The position numbers and the translations under genes are program-made. Of a DNA stretch of 6,343 nt, positions 1 to 6,075 are shown one piece after another (the first letter of the stretch is position 1; every line of letters starts with the position of its first letter). Source of the stretch: G039029935 sp039029935 (lineage in GTDB: Bacteria > Chloroflexota > Anaerolineae > Caldilineales > Caldilineaceae); the NCBI GenBank assembly GCA_039029935.1, contig JBCCFC010000824.1, forward strand, positions 1 through 6,343, given 5' to 3'. The notes under the pieces are model-generated. The model searched no databases. It saw only the letters and a program-made list of their open reading frames with translations, and was not told the origin of the DNA.

Positions 1-22
1 TGAAAGGTTGAAAGGTTGAAAG
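1..22. repeat. 8-bp tandem repeat TGAAAGGT, 2.75 copies
   Basis: TGAAAGGT occurs at 1-8 and 9-16, and TGAAAG at 17-22, with no spacers. The run touches the window edge, so its full length is unknown. The unit is not a multiple of three and no gene covers it. The related run at 41-100 carries a similar 8-base word on the opposite strand, so the two runs face each other across about 18 bases of unique sequence. Spacerless GTTGAAAG-type runs are seen between genes in some Chloroflexota and Cyanobacteria (recalled, not checked). No function can be assigned. Confidence 0.85.
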
Positions 23-40
23 ATGTACTAAATGCACCTT

Positions 41-100
41 CAACTTTTCCACTTTTCAACTCTTCAACTTTTCCACTTTTCAACTCTTCAACTTTTCCAC
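41..100. repeat. 24-bp tandem repeat, 2.5 copies, built from 8-bp sub-units
   Basis: A 24-base unit occurs perfectly at 41-64 and 65-88, and its first 12 bases recur at 89-100. On the minus strand each unit resolves into three 8-base words: GTGGAAAA, GTTGAAGA and GTTGAAAA. This is a second-order repeat of the same word family as 1-22, but in the reverse orientation. It is not a CRISPR array, because there are no spacers and the unit is low in complexity. It lies downstream of the hydrolase-OsmC stop codon and within the predicted transcript of the leftward promoter at 102-130. Its origin is probably replication slippage. Confidence 0.9.
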
Positions 101-101
101 T

Positions 102-130
102 ATTATAATGTAGAGACGATGAAACCTCAA
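102..130 (-). promoter_or_regulatory. Candidate leftward sigma70-type promoter
   Basis: On the minus strand the -35 candidate TTGAGG (130 to 125) is followed, after exactly 17 bases, by a perfect -10 TATAAT (107 to 102). It starts just 5 bases beyond the stop codon of the hydrolase-OsmC gene. It would drive transcription through the repeats at 1-100 into a gene outside the window. The same AT-rich stretch also spells TATAAT on the plus strand (104-109), but that has no good -35 at normal spacing. The match is by eye only and no downstream gene is visible. Confidence 0.4.
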
Positions 131-135
131 TTGTG

Positions 136-1353
136 TTACGCAATCAACGTTGATTCAACGATAACCTCGTTGTGCAAGGTGCGGTGAACGGGACACTTGT
201 CCGCAATTTCCATCAATTTGGCTCGTTGCTCATCATCCAGTGGGCCATTGATCTGGATTTGACGGTCGATGCGGTCTACTTTGCCCTGCACCGTCTCGCA
301 CTCTTCACAATCTTTGGCGTGAATTTTGCTGTGCGACAGGTCTACTTCGATGGACTCAAGCGGCCATTTTTTGCGATTGGCGTACATGCGTAGTGTCATG
401 CCCGTACACGCACCCAGCCCTGCCAGCAGGTAATCATAGGGTGTTGGTCCCAAATCTGTGCCACCCACCGATAGCGGTTCGTCAGCCACCAGTCGATAGC
501 CATTGGCAATGACGTCGCTGCGGAACCCTGCGCCAGTTGTGACAGTGACATCCCCTTGACCAAACCCTCTTTCGTCTCGTTCTTGTGACGGTTGCTCAAC
601 ATGACGGCTTGCCCACGCGGCAATCATCGCACCCACATATTGTGCATCAGCAGCGTTAGAGAGCAAGTGATCGGCTTTATCCAGCGAAATAAAGCTCTTG
701 GGGTGGCGGGCTGTTTGGAAGATTTGTGAGGCGTTGTCGATGCCCACAATGTCATCAACAGGTGTATGAAAAATAAGCAGCGGACGACGCAATGTACGAA
801 TGGTTTCGGTCATGCGGTTCTGGTCGAGATCATCTATGAGTTGCCGTTTGATGGTGAAGGTCCGTCCTTCCAACTCAACCGCAACCTCATTTTGGGTGGC
901 AAGTACCTCTGGGGCTTCTTTGAGCAGTTGATGTAGATAGCTTGGTTCTGCAGGTGCGTTAATGGTGGATACAGCCTTGACGCTGGGCAGACGATGTGCT
1001 GCTTGCAGAACTGCTGCCCCGCCCAGTGAGTGTCCAATCAACAGTTGTGGAGCCGCGTAATTTGTAGATAGATACTCTGCTACCACGACCAAATCGTCGA
1101 CGTTGGACGAAAAATTGGTGTTGGCAAAATCACCCTCGCTCTCACCCAACCCTGTGAAATCAAAGCGTAATACACCAAATCCTGCCTGTGTGAGGCTGGC
1201 ACTGATATTGCCGATGGCACGCAGATTTTTGTTGCAGGTAAAACAATGGGCGAAGAGCGCATAGGCAATGGGCATTTGTTCGCTAGGGAGGTCTAGCCGT
1301 GCAGCTAGAGTTTGACCTAGGCTGTTTTGGATTTTTAGTTTTTGTGAACGCAT
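136..1353 (-). CDS. Bifunctional alpha/beta hydrolase / OsmC family protein
   Basis: The 405-residue protein joins two enzyme domains. Residues about 1-250 are an alpha/beta hydrolase: an early HCFTCNK segment (36-42), nucleophile elbow GHSLGG with Ser109, a likely acid Asp200 (in HTPVDDIVG) and a likely His229 (in DKADHLL). Residues about 262-405 are an OsmC/Ohr-type domain with the two expected cysteines, Cys316 (GLGACTGMTLRMYANRK) and Cys387 (DKCPVHRTLH). OsmC proteins are cytoplasmic thiol peroxidases that reduce organic hydroperoxides. The role and substrate of the hydrolase half are unknown. Length and domain order match the known fusion family, and both active sites look complete. There is no signal peptide. 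The ATG at 1353 has a strong Shine-Dalgarno, AAGGAG (1367 to 1362), 8 bases upstream. The gene begins 35 bases after the MFS stop codon, so the two are probably co-transcribed. No clear terminator follows the stop. Confidence 0.93.
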   Translation of the reverse strand: MRSQKLKIQNSLGQTLAARLDLPSEQMPIAYALFAHCFTCNKNLRAIGNISASLTQAGFGVLRFDFTGLGESEGDFANTNFSSNVDDLVVVAEYLSTNYAAPQLLIGHSLGGAAVLQAAHRLPSVKAVSTINAPAEPSYLHQLLKEAPEVLATQNEVAVELEGRTFTIKRQLIDDLDQNRMTETIRTLRRPLLIFHTPVDDIVGIDNASQIFQTARHPKSFISLDKADHLLSNAADAQYVGAMIAAWASRHVEQPSQERDERGFGQGDVTVTTGAGFRSDVIANGYRLVADEPLSVGGTDLGPTPYDYLLAGLGACTGMTLRMYANRKKWPLESIEVDLSHSKIHAKDCEECETVQGKVDRIDRQIQINGPLDDEQRAKLMEIADKCPVHRTLHNEVIVESTLIA

Positions 1354-1374
1354 CCGAATATCTCCTTTTTATCT

Positions 1375-1413
1375 GTTAAACCACACTGTTAAACCACACT
1401 GTTAAACCATACT
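1375..1413. repeat. 13-bp tandem repeat, three copies, overlapping the MFS stop codon
   Basis: The unit GTTAAACCACACT occurs at 1375-1387 and 1388-1400, and with one change (CCATACT) at 1401-1413. The two rightmost copies encode the last residues of the MFS transporter (VWFNSVV) and its stop codon; the leftmost lies in the gap before the hydrolase-OsmC ribosome site. Because 13 is not a multiple of three, successive copies are read in different frames. TTTAAC is read as Phe-Asn in the first translated copy, while the second gives GTT-TAA and ends the protein. A slippage event here would change the C-terminus and the intergenic spacing. Confidence 0.95.
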
Positions 1414-2627
1414 GTCACGGCACTCACCATCACAAACACACCCATCCCTGCAAACATCATAGGATAATCTACCTGTGCCAGCAACAGCCCACCTATAATT
1501 GGACCAATCACTTTACCTGCATTGCTCATTGCACCGACGATGCCCATACCGGAACCCACATGGTCACGCGGAATTTGTTGTGAAATGAGTGCTGTGGTGG
1601 CTGGAAAAATAAGTGCCTGACCGATACCCATGCTCATTGCCACACCCATCAACATGAGCGCATGAGTGGAGATATTGAACCATACTACCTGAGAAAATTG
1701 ATGTACTATTGCCAACAGCAACAGTGAAATCCCCAATAAGAGCATTCCTGTAGAGATGACCAAACGATAACCAGCACGGTCCCCCCATCGCCCTCCCCAA
1801 GGCTTGAGCAAAGCTGCGGTTGCCTCTTGCACAGAGAAAAATAGACCGACGACCACAACATTGGCTCCTTGGCTCAATTCATAGAGCGGGAGAAAGGCTT
1901 TGACAGCATAGAGTGCAATATAGTTGAGCGCATCCAGACCGCCTGCCAGCCAAATCGCTGGTGTCGTGGCACTCGCCTGCACCGCCTGTCTCAACGGTTG
2001 AATGAATTGTACTGATGTCGATATTTTGGATGTATTGTCTAGCGAGACATCATCTTCTTGTCTGCCACCCATCTCAGCCACAAACCAAATCGGCACAAAG
2101 GCCAATGCACTCATCAACCCAATCACCGTGAACACCGCCACTGGCTCCACCCACACCAGCAGGCTACCAGCAACTGCTGGGCCAACGATATAGCCGCCAC
2201 TACGTGCCAAGCCAAACCAGCCCAATGCTTCCGCCGGGTTTTCCCCATCTTCCCCAGCGGCCTGCATTGCTACATACGCAACCGTCACGGGGCCGTAAAT
2301 AGCGGTTGAGAGTCCATGAAAAATGCGTAATATCACTAACTGTGCTGGTGTGTCAATCAGTTGGTAGAGGAATGGAACCCCGGCAAAGAGCGTTGTGCCG
2401 ATAAGTAACCACAGTCGTTGTCCCCAGCGGTCAGAAAGAAAGCCAATCAACGGTTTGAGGACCATGCCCGTTAACGTGGAGACAGAGACAATGAATCCCA
2501 ACAGGACATCGGTTGCGCCGAGCGTGGCAGCGAAGATAGGGAGCAACGGTGTTTTGCCCATCTGATAAGCGGCACGGACAATGAAGTCGGCGAGGGTGAT
2601 GGCGATAAAGTTACGTGTGAATTTCAT
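1389..2627 (-). CDS. MFS transporter, 12-TM, drug-antiporter-like
   Basis: The 412-residue inner-membrane protein is a major facilitator superfamily permease. Hydrophobic stretches support about 12 helices in two halves, separated by a polar, acidic loop at about 185-222. The motif A signature GFLSDRWGQR (62-71) lies between helices 2 and 3, and a degenerate copy GRWGDRAGYR (279-288) occupies the matching place in the second half. GYIVGPAVAG (145-154) resembles motif C of proton-driven antiporters, with a related GKVIGPIIGG (371-380) in helix 11. These features favour an exporter, but the substrate cannot be read from sequence. The ATG at 2627 cannot be moved upstream because an in-frame TAA lies at 2636-2634. 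No clear Shine-Dalgarno precedes it, unlike its neighbours. The SCP2 gene lies 124 bases upstream and the hydrolase-OsmC gene 35 bases downstream. The last seven codons are made of a 13-base tandem repeat. Confidence 0.92.
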   Translation of the reverse strand: MKFTRNFIAITLADFIVRAAYQMGKTPLLPIFAATLGATDVLLGFIVSVSTLTGMVLKPLIGFLSDRWGQRLWLLIGTTLFAGVPFLYQLIDTPAQLVILRIFHGLSTAIYGPVTVAYVAMQAAGEDGENPAEALGWFGLARSGGYIVGPAVAGSLLVWVEPVAVFTVIGLMSALAFVPIWFVAEMGGRQEDDVSLDNTSKISTSVQFIQPLRQAVQASATTPAIWLAGGLDALNYIALYAVKAFLPLYELSQGANVVVVGLFFSVQEATAALLKPWGGRWGDRAGYRLVISTGMLLLGISLLLLAIVHQFSQVVWFNISTHALMLMGVAMSMGIGQALIFPATTALISQQIPRDHVGSGMGIVGAMSNAGKVIGPIIGGLLLAQVDYPMMFAGMGVFVMVSAVTVWFNSVV

Positions 2628-2659
2628 GTATCGTTAGCGCGCTTCTAGGTAATGTACTT

Positions 2660-2684
2660 CCAGAAAGAGGTATTATCCTTCTGG
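2660..2684 (-). promoter_or_regulatory. Inverted repeat over a candidate -10 box upstream of the MFS gene
   Basis: CCAGAA (2660-2665) and TTCTGG (2679-2684) form a 6-base dyad, and GG/CC inside it could extend the stem with a bulge. On the minus strand the loop contains GATAAT (2677 to 2672), a plausible -10 for the MFS gene that starts at 2627. The -35 at normal spacing is poor. It could be a repressor site, a weak hairpin ending the SCP2 transcript (no U-tract is seen), or chance. The rest of the 2628-2751 gap holds four loosely spaced ACCG words (2723-2750) and no gene. Confidence 0.25.
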
Positions 2685-2751
2685 TTTGCCAAAGTGATTG
2701 CACCCCCTCCCTGGAAGTGTTCACCGGAAATACCGACACACCGAATACCGA

Positions 2752-3153
2752 TTATCCTCCTACCCCATGAGCTTTGGCGATTTCCGGGTAAACTCGCTCA
2801 CATTCTTGAAATAAATCAAATAGTGATACAGCCTTCATGATATTGCCTTTGGTTTTGATTTTACGCATAAAAAGGGCGCGCTGAATGTTCTGTTCACCAA
2901 GCCATATATGATGGAGTAACTCACTGGTTAAGTTTATTTCGATATTGGCATCACCGGGTGTCTCGCCATAGAAGATTTCCATTGGCGGTTGCCGTCCATC
3001 AAGCAGTACTTCTGCGTCCAAATCGGTAAACAGAATGCGGATGACCAAGTTGCTGTTGGTGAATGACTCAACGTTGGCTGGGTCTTCCTGTACACGCTCA
3101 AAGACAGCTTGCAGCACAGTGTAGAGTCGGTCGTCTGAACTGAATAATGACAT
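2752..3153 (-). CDS. SCP2 sterol-binding domain protein
   Basis: This 133-residue soluble protein has the size and pattern of a stand-alone SCP2 (sterol carrier protein 2) domain, a small alpha/beta fold with a lipid-holding tunnel. Visible support: an N-terminal helix (about 7-22), beta strands in VIRILFTDLDAEVLLDG (37-53), MEIFYGE (58-64) and ANIEINLTSELLHHIWLGE (69-87), and the closing KIKTKGNIMKAVSLFDLFQ (98-116). The last of these matches the family's gain-of-ligand segment and final helix. There is no signal peptide. The bound lipid is unknown. The ATG at 3153 follows AGGAG (3163 to 3159) with a 5-base spacer. A TATAAT on the minus strand (3175 to 3170) is close to the ribosome site but lacks a good -35. 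The gene is first in a row of three minus-strand genes, ahead of the transporter and the hydrolase-OsmC fusion. It is divergent from the glycohydrolase gene. Confidence 0.8.
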   Translation of the reverse strand: MSLFSSDDRLYTVLQAVFERVQEDPANVESFTNSNLVIRILFTDLDAEVLLDGRQPPMEIFYGETPGDANIEINLTSELLHHIWLGEQNIQRALFMRKIKTKGNIMKAVSLFDLFQECERVYPEIAKAHGVGG

Positions 3154-3246
3154 AGTTTCTCCTCTGAGAATTATATAAAATTGATAACAGCCATTTTAGC
3201 ACAAGCAGACCAAATCAACACGTGTATTATGCTCTTCAAAATCGGA

Positions 3247-3275
3247 TTGACAGTGAATATTGAATCGGCTATACT
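3247..3275 (+). promoter_or_regulatory. Near-consensus sigma70 promoter for the glycohydrolase gene
   Basis: TTGACA (3247-3252) is followed, after 17 bases, by TATACT (3270-3275), giving 11 of 12 consensus bases at ideal spacing. Transcription would start near 3282 and leave a leader of about 67 bases before the ATG at 3349. The divergent region 3154-3321 holds no gene. It also contains an 8-base palindrome, ACACGTGT (3218-3225), which could be a regulator site for either direction. Confidence 0.65.
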
Positions 3276-3289
3276 TCAACCGCTATAAT
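3260..3289 (+). promoter_or_regulatory. Second, overlapping promoter candidate and possible operator
   Basis: TTGAAT (3260-3265) lies 18 bases before a perfect TATAAT (3284-3289), a second promoter offset by 14 bases from the first. The same stretch holds the dyad TTGAA (3260-3264) N10 TTCAA (3275-3279), which straddles the -10 box of the first promoter. A regulator binding there could block one or both starts. Assignment is by eye only. Confidence 0.3.
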
Positions 3290-3332
3290 TGCTTTAAAAG
3301 AATTGTTAGACAAGCATTATCATGTATGAAAA

Positions 3333-3338
3333 AAGGAG
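3333..3338 (+). promoter_or_regulatory. Shine-Dalgarno site that decides the glycohydrolase start
   Basis: AAGGAG lies 10 bases before the ATG at 3349. The in-frame ATG at 3322 has no purine-rich site upstream and would place this Shine-Dalgarno inside the coding sequence. The start at 3349 is therefore preferred. Confidence 0.8.
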
Positions 3339-3348
3339 AGAACCGTTT

Positions 3349-5550
3349 ATGACGGCACAACTGCCAAGCGATTATCGAGAACGCGTCTACGCAGGCGTAT
3401 TGGGGAAAATCATCGGTGTGTATCTCGGACGGCCCTTTGAAGGCTGGCACTATAACCGCATTATGGAACACTTAGGCGAGGTTGATTACTATGTGCATGA
3501 CAAATTGGATGTCCCTCTGATCGTCACGGATGATGACATTTCGGGGACATTCACATTTTTGCGCGCACTCAATGACTATGACCACAGTCGTGACTTGACA
3601 CCCGCACAGATCGGCCAAACGTGGCTGAACTATCTCATCGAAGAACGCACTGTTCTCTGGTGGGGTGGTGTGGGCAACTCGACCGAACATACAGCATACA
3701 TGCGACTCAAGCATGGCATTGAGGCCCCTATGAGCGGGTCGATTGCCATGAACGGTAAAGTCGTGGCCGAGCAAATTGGCTCGCAGATTTTTATTGATGG
3801 CTGGGCGATGGTTGCACCGGGGGACCCTGAATTTGCAGCCGACCTGGCAAAACGTGCAGGCAGTGTCAGCCATGATGGTGAGGCGATTTACGGGGCGCAG
3901 GTATTGGCAGCGATGGAGGCACAGGCGTTTGTTGAGAGCGATATCAACAAGCTGATCGACACGGCAATAGCACTGATTCCCAACGATTCCGTAATTTATA
4001 CCATGATTCAGGACATTCGCGAATGGCACGCGGCAACCCCTGATGACTGGCGCGCCACGCGCGAGCTGATTGAAGCGAACTATGGCTATGACAAATATGG
4101 TGGTAACTGTCATATGGTCCCCAATCACGGCTTGATCATTCACTCGCTGTTGCATGGCGATGATGACTTCCAAAAATCACTCATGATTGTCAATACCTGT
4201 GGCTGGGACACCGACTGTAACTCTGGTAACGTCGGCTGTCTATTGGGTATCAAGAATGGCTTAGCGGGTATCGACAACAGTCCCGTCGATTGGCGTGGTC
4301 CTGTCGCTGACCGCATGTATCTGCCTACCGCCGATGGTGGTCGCTCCATCAGCGATGCTGTTCAAGAAACCTATCGCATTGAGGCCGTTGCACGTGAACT
4401 TCATGGCGAAACCGTTCGTGTACTCCATCCGAAGGGCAATTCGCAATTCCACTTTGAACTGCCTGGCTCCGTGCAAGGGTTTGAGGCAGAGACAGAAAAT
4501 GTGCGGGTTGAAAATGTGCAGGCACACAGCGCACCCGGTCGCCGCAGCTTGGCAATCCACTGTGAAGGGCTGGACGCCACTACTCCTGCACAGGTTGCTT
4601 CGCCGACATTTATTCCATCCAAGGAAGTTGCAGACTATTTTAGCAATCGTGGCTATGCACTTCATGCCTCACCACGACTCTATCCGGGACAGCAGATTCA
4701 GGCTGAATTAGAATCAGGTTTGGACAACACCTTCCCTATCAAGGCGAATCTCTACGCCAAGGTCTATGATGGCAATGATGAAATCTATATTGTGCGCGGC
4801 GAACAGGTCACGCTGGGGACAGGCGACCGCCACCGCTTTATGTGGAAAATCTCTGATGACGAGCTTGAGGGTGGCCCGATTGCCTCGATTGGTGTTGAGG
4901 TCTATGCGGGTGAAGGCGCACCGGAAGAGTCTGCAAATGCATCAGTCTATCTCGACTACTTGACATGGTATGGCGCACCGGATGTGACCTTTAAACGCAC
5001 AAGCAAAAATCGTGACCCCAACGCTACTGTAGACCGCCGCTCCTTCCAAAATGCGATGTGGCGATGGGCGTGGGTCAATGGCATCGACCAATATCATCCT
5101 TATTGGCCGGAGCCGTTCCGCTTGGTGCATAATGAAGGCACAGGCTTGTTGATTCAAGGCACACGTGAATGGACTGATTATCAGGTTAGCTCATCCATCT
5201 ACATTCATCTTGTTGAATCCGGTGGTATCGCCGCCCGCGTCCAGGGTATGCGTCGCTACTACGGACTTTTGTTGTGTCGTGATGAACAACAGCGGACCAA
5301 CAAGGCGCGCTTGGTCAAGGCGTTGGATGGCACGACTGTGCTGGCCGAAGCCGAGTTTGACTGGGTATTGGGTGGCACATACGACTTCAATCTCAAAGTT
5401 GAAGGCAATCGCCTTGTCGGTAGCATTGACGGTCAGGAATTGTTTGATGTCGAAGACAATGATCACCCCTTGACTGGTGGCGCGATTGCGTTGGTCTGTG
5501 AGGAAGGTCGCATGATGGCAGACGAAGTGACCGTTAAGCCAGTTGCTTAA
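3349..5550 (+). CDS. ADP-ribosylglycohydrolase family protein with C-terminal beta-sandwich domains
   Basis: The protein is 733 residues from the preferred start (742 if the ATG at 3322 were used). Residues about 8-345 are an ADP-ribosylglycohydrolase (ARH/DraG) fold, an all-helical hydrolase with a two-metal site. The metal motif near the N-terminus reads TDDDISG (60-66) where family members often have TDDT. The C-terminal motif reads GWDTDCN (285-291) where GGDTDT is usual. The aspartates are kept. SHDGEAIYGAQ (174-184) fits the family's central helix. Residues about 350-550 are beta-rich and end in a jelly-roll-like YLDYLTWYG (534-542). Residues about 590-733 look like a LamG or 3-keto-disaccharide-hydrolase-like sandwich. 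Bound targets could be glycans or glycosides (inference), yet no signal peptide is visible. True substrate unknown; de-ADP-ribosylation should not be assumed. The gene is monocistronic, with its own promoter and a palindrome 33 bases past the stop. Confidence 0.85.
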   Translation: MTAQLPSDYRERVYAGVLGKIIGVYLGRPFEGWHYNRIMEHLGEVDYYVHDKLDVPLIVTDDDISGTFTFLRALNDYDHSRDLTPAQIGQTWLNYLIEERTVLWWGGVGNSTEHTAYMRLKHGIEAPMSGSIAMNGKVVAEQIGSQIFIDGWAMVAPGDPEFAADLAKRAGSVSHDGEAIYGAQVLAAMEAQAFVESDINKLIDTAIALIPNDSVIYTMIQDIREWHAATPDDWRATRELIEANYGYDKYGGNCHMVPNHGLIIHSLLHGDDDFQKSLMIVNTCGWDTDCNSGNVGCLLGIKNGLAGIDNSPVDWRGPVADRMYLPTADGGRSISDAVQETYRIEAVARELHGETVRVLHPKGNSQFHFELPGSVQGFEAETENVRVENVQAHSAPGRRSLAIHCEGLDATTPAQVASPTFIPSKEVADYFSNRGYALHASPRLYPGQQIQAELESGLDNTFPIKANLYAKVYDGNDEIYIVRGEQVTLGTGDRHRFMWKISDDELEGGPIASIGVEVYAGEGAPEESANASVYLDYLTWYGAPDVTFKRTSKNRDPNATVDRRSFQNAMWRWAWVNGIDQYHPYWPEPFRLVHNEGTGLLIQGTREWTDYQVSSSIYIHLVESGGIAARVQGMRRYYGLLLCRDEQQRTNKARLVKALDGTTVLAEAEFDWVLGGTYDFNLKVEGNRLVGSIDGQELFDVEDNDHPLTGGAIALVCEEGRMMADEVTVKPVA

Positions 5551-5583
5551 ATACACAGATAGTGTAAGTCAATATATCCAAGA

Positions 5584-5623
5584 AGCCGTATCCACGCTTG
5601 AATATTCAAACGTGGATACGGCT
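5584..5623. terminator. 40-bp palindrome, probable bidirectional terminator
   Basis: AGCCGTATCCACG (5584-5596) and its exact complement CGTGGATACGGCT (5611-5623) flank TTGAATATTCAA (5598-5609), itself a palindrome. The only mismatch is 5597/5610. As RNA this is a stem of about 17-18 pairs with a tiny loop. It sits in the 84-base gap between two converging genes: 33 bases past the glycohydrolase stop and 11 bases past the toxin stop. Neither side has a real U-tract, so the mechanism may not be classical. It could also be a protein-binding palindrome. Confidence 0.65.
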
Positions 5624-5634
5624 GCCACATGAGT

Positions 5635-6072
5635 TTACATGGCATTTAATGTATCTGTTGGCGTTTGAACAGTCAAAATGCTAGTGAGTCGTGTGAGATG
5701 TTCATTGTCAAGACTGACCAGTATACAGCTATGCTGAACAGCAACAGCCGCATAAATGGCATCTGCTCCGCGCAATTTGTGGGTGGACGCAAGCTTTAAT
5801 GCTTGTTTCGCCAAAGATGTATTTATCTCGATTAAAGTGCTCTTTGGTAATTTGGCGATTGCGCTAGCAAATGCTTGCGCAGCCTCATCATCACCGCGTG
5901 AACGACTAATAGCACTTGCTACTTCCACAATCACAAGACTGGGCAAGATGATTGGTACAGACAGGCGTCTGACTTCGGCTAAGAATTTGCGGCTGATTTC
6001 ATGACCTGTTTCAACACGGTCAAAGCTATTGACCCAGACGCTGGCGTCGGTTGTATATGGTTGTGTTGTCAT
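5635..6072 (-). CDS. PIN-domain ribonuclease, VapC-type toxin
   Basis: The 145-residue protein is a single PIN domain, the metal-dependent RNase fold of VapC toxins. The four expected acidic residues are visible in order: Asp9 (TTDASVWV), Glu50 (LVIVEVASA), Asp104 (LRGADAIYAA) and Asp122 (VSLDNEHLTR). The length is typical. VapC enzymes cut RNA, often tRNA or rRNA, and are held inactive by a co-expressed antitoxin; the target here is unknown. The ATG at 6072 lies 3 bases after the stop codon of the antitoxin gene (TAA-ATC-ATG), with no strong Shine-Dalgarno of its own. Translation is probably coupled to the antitoxin. All catalytic residues are kept, so the toxin is probably active if expressed. 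The gene ends 11 bases before the shared palindrome and converges with the glycohydrolase gene. Confidence 0.88.
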   Translation of the reverse strand: MTTQPYTTDASVWVNSFDRVETGHEISRKFLAEVRRLSVPIILPSLVIVEVASAISRSRGDDEAAQAFASAIAKLPKSTLIEINTSLAKQALKLASTHKLRGADAIYAAVAVQHSCILVSLDNEHLTRLTSILTVQTPTDTLNAM

Positions 6073-6075
6073 GAT

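Noticed and set aside
1..100. CRISPR-like array
   Set aside because: The repeats are contiguous with no spacers, are low in complexity and have 8-base periodicity.
104..109. Plus-strand TATAAT as a rightward promoter
   Set aside because: No -35 at 16-18 bases upstream, and it would only run antisense into the hydrolase-OsmC gene.
3170..3175. Minus-strand TATAAT as the SCP2 promoter
   Set aside because: No acceptable -35 at normal spacing, and the start would fall on the ribosome site; kept only as a remark in the SCP2 entry.
3322..3348. Upstream ATG as the glycohydrolase start
   Set aside because: No Shine-Dalgarno precedes 3322, while AAGGAG sits correctly before 3349; the extra nine residues would be encoded by the ribosome site itself.
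3472..4173. Long minus-strand open frame (233 codons) opposite the glycohydrolase gene
   Set aside because: It lies wholly antisense to a well-supported catalytic domain, resembles no family (rich in Cys, His and Val in shadow fashion), and has no ribosome site or promoter.
4295..4711. Plus-strand open frame in another frame of the glycohydrolase gene
   Set aside because: Overlaps the beta-rich region of the real gene in a different frame, with low-complexity shadow composition and no start signal.
5191..5556. Minus-strand open frame under the end of the glycohydrolase gene
   Set aside because: Antisense to a clear C-terminal domain and not recognisable as a protein; judged a shadow.
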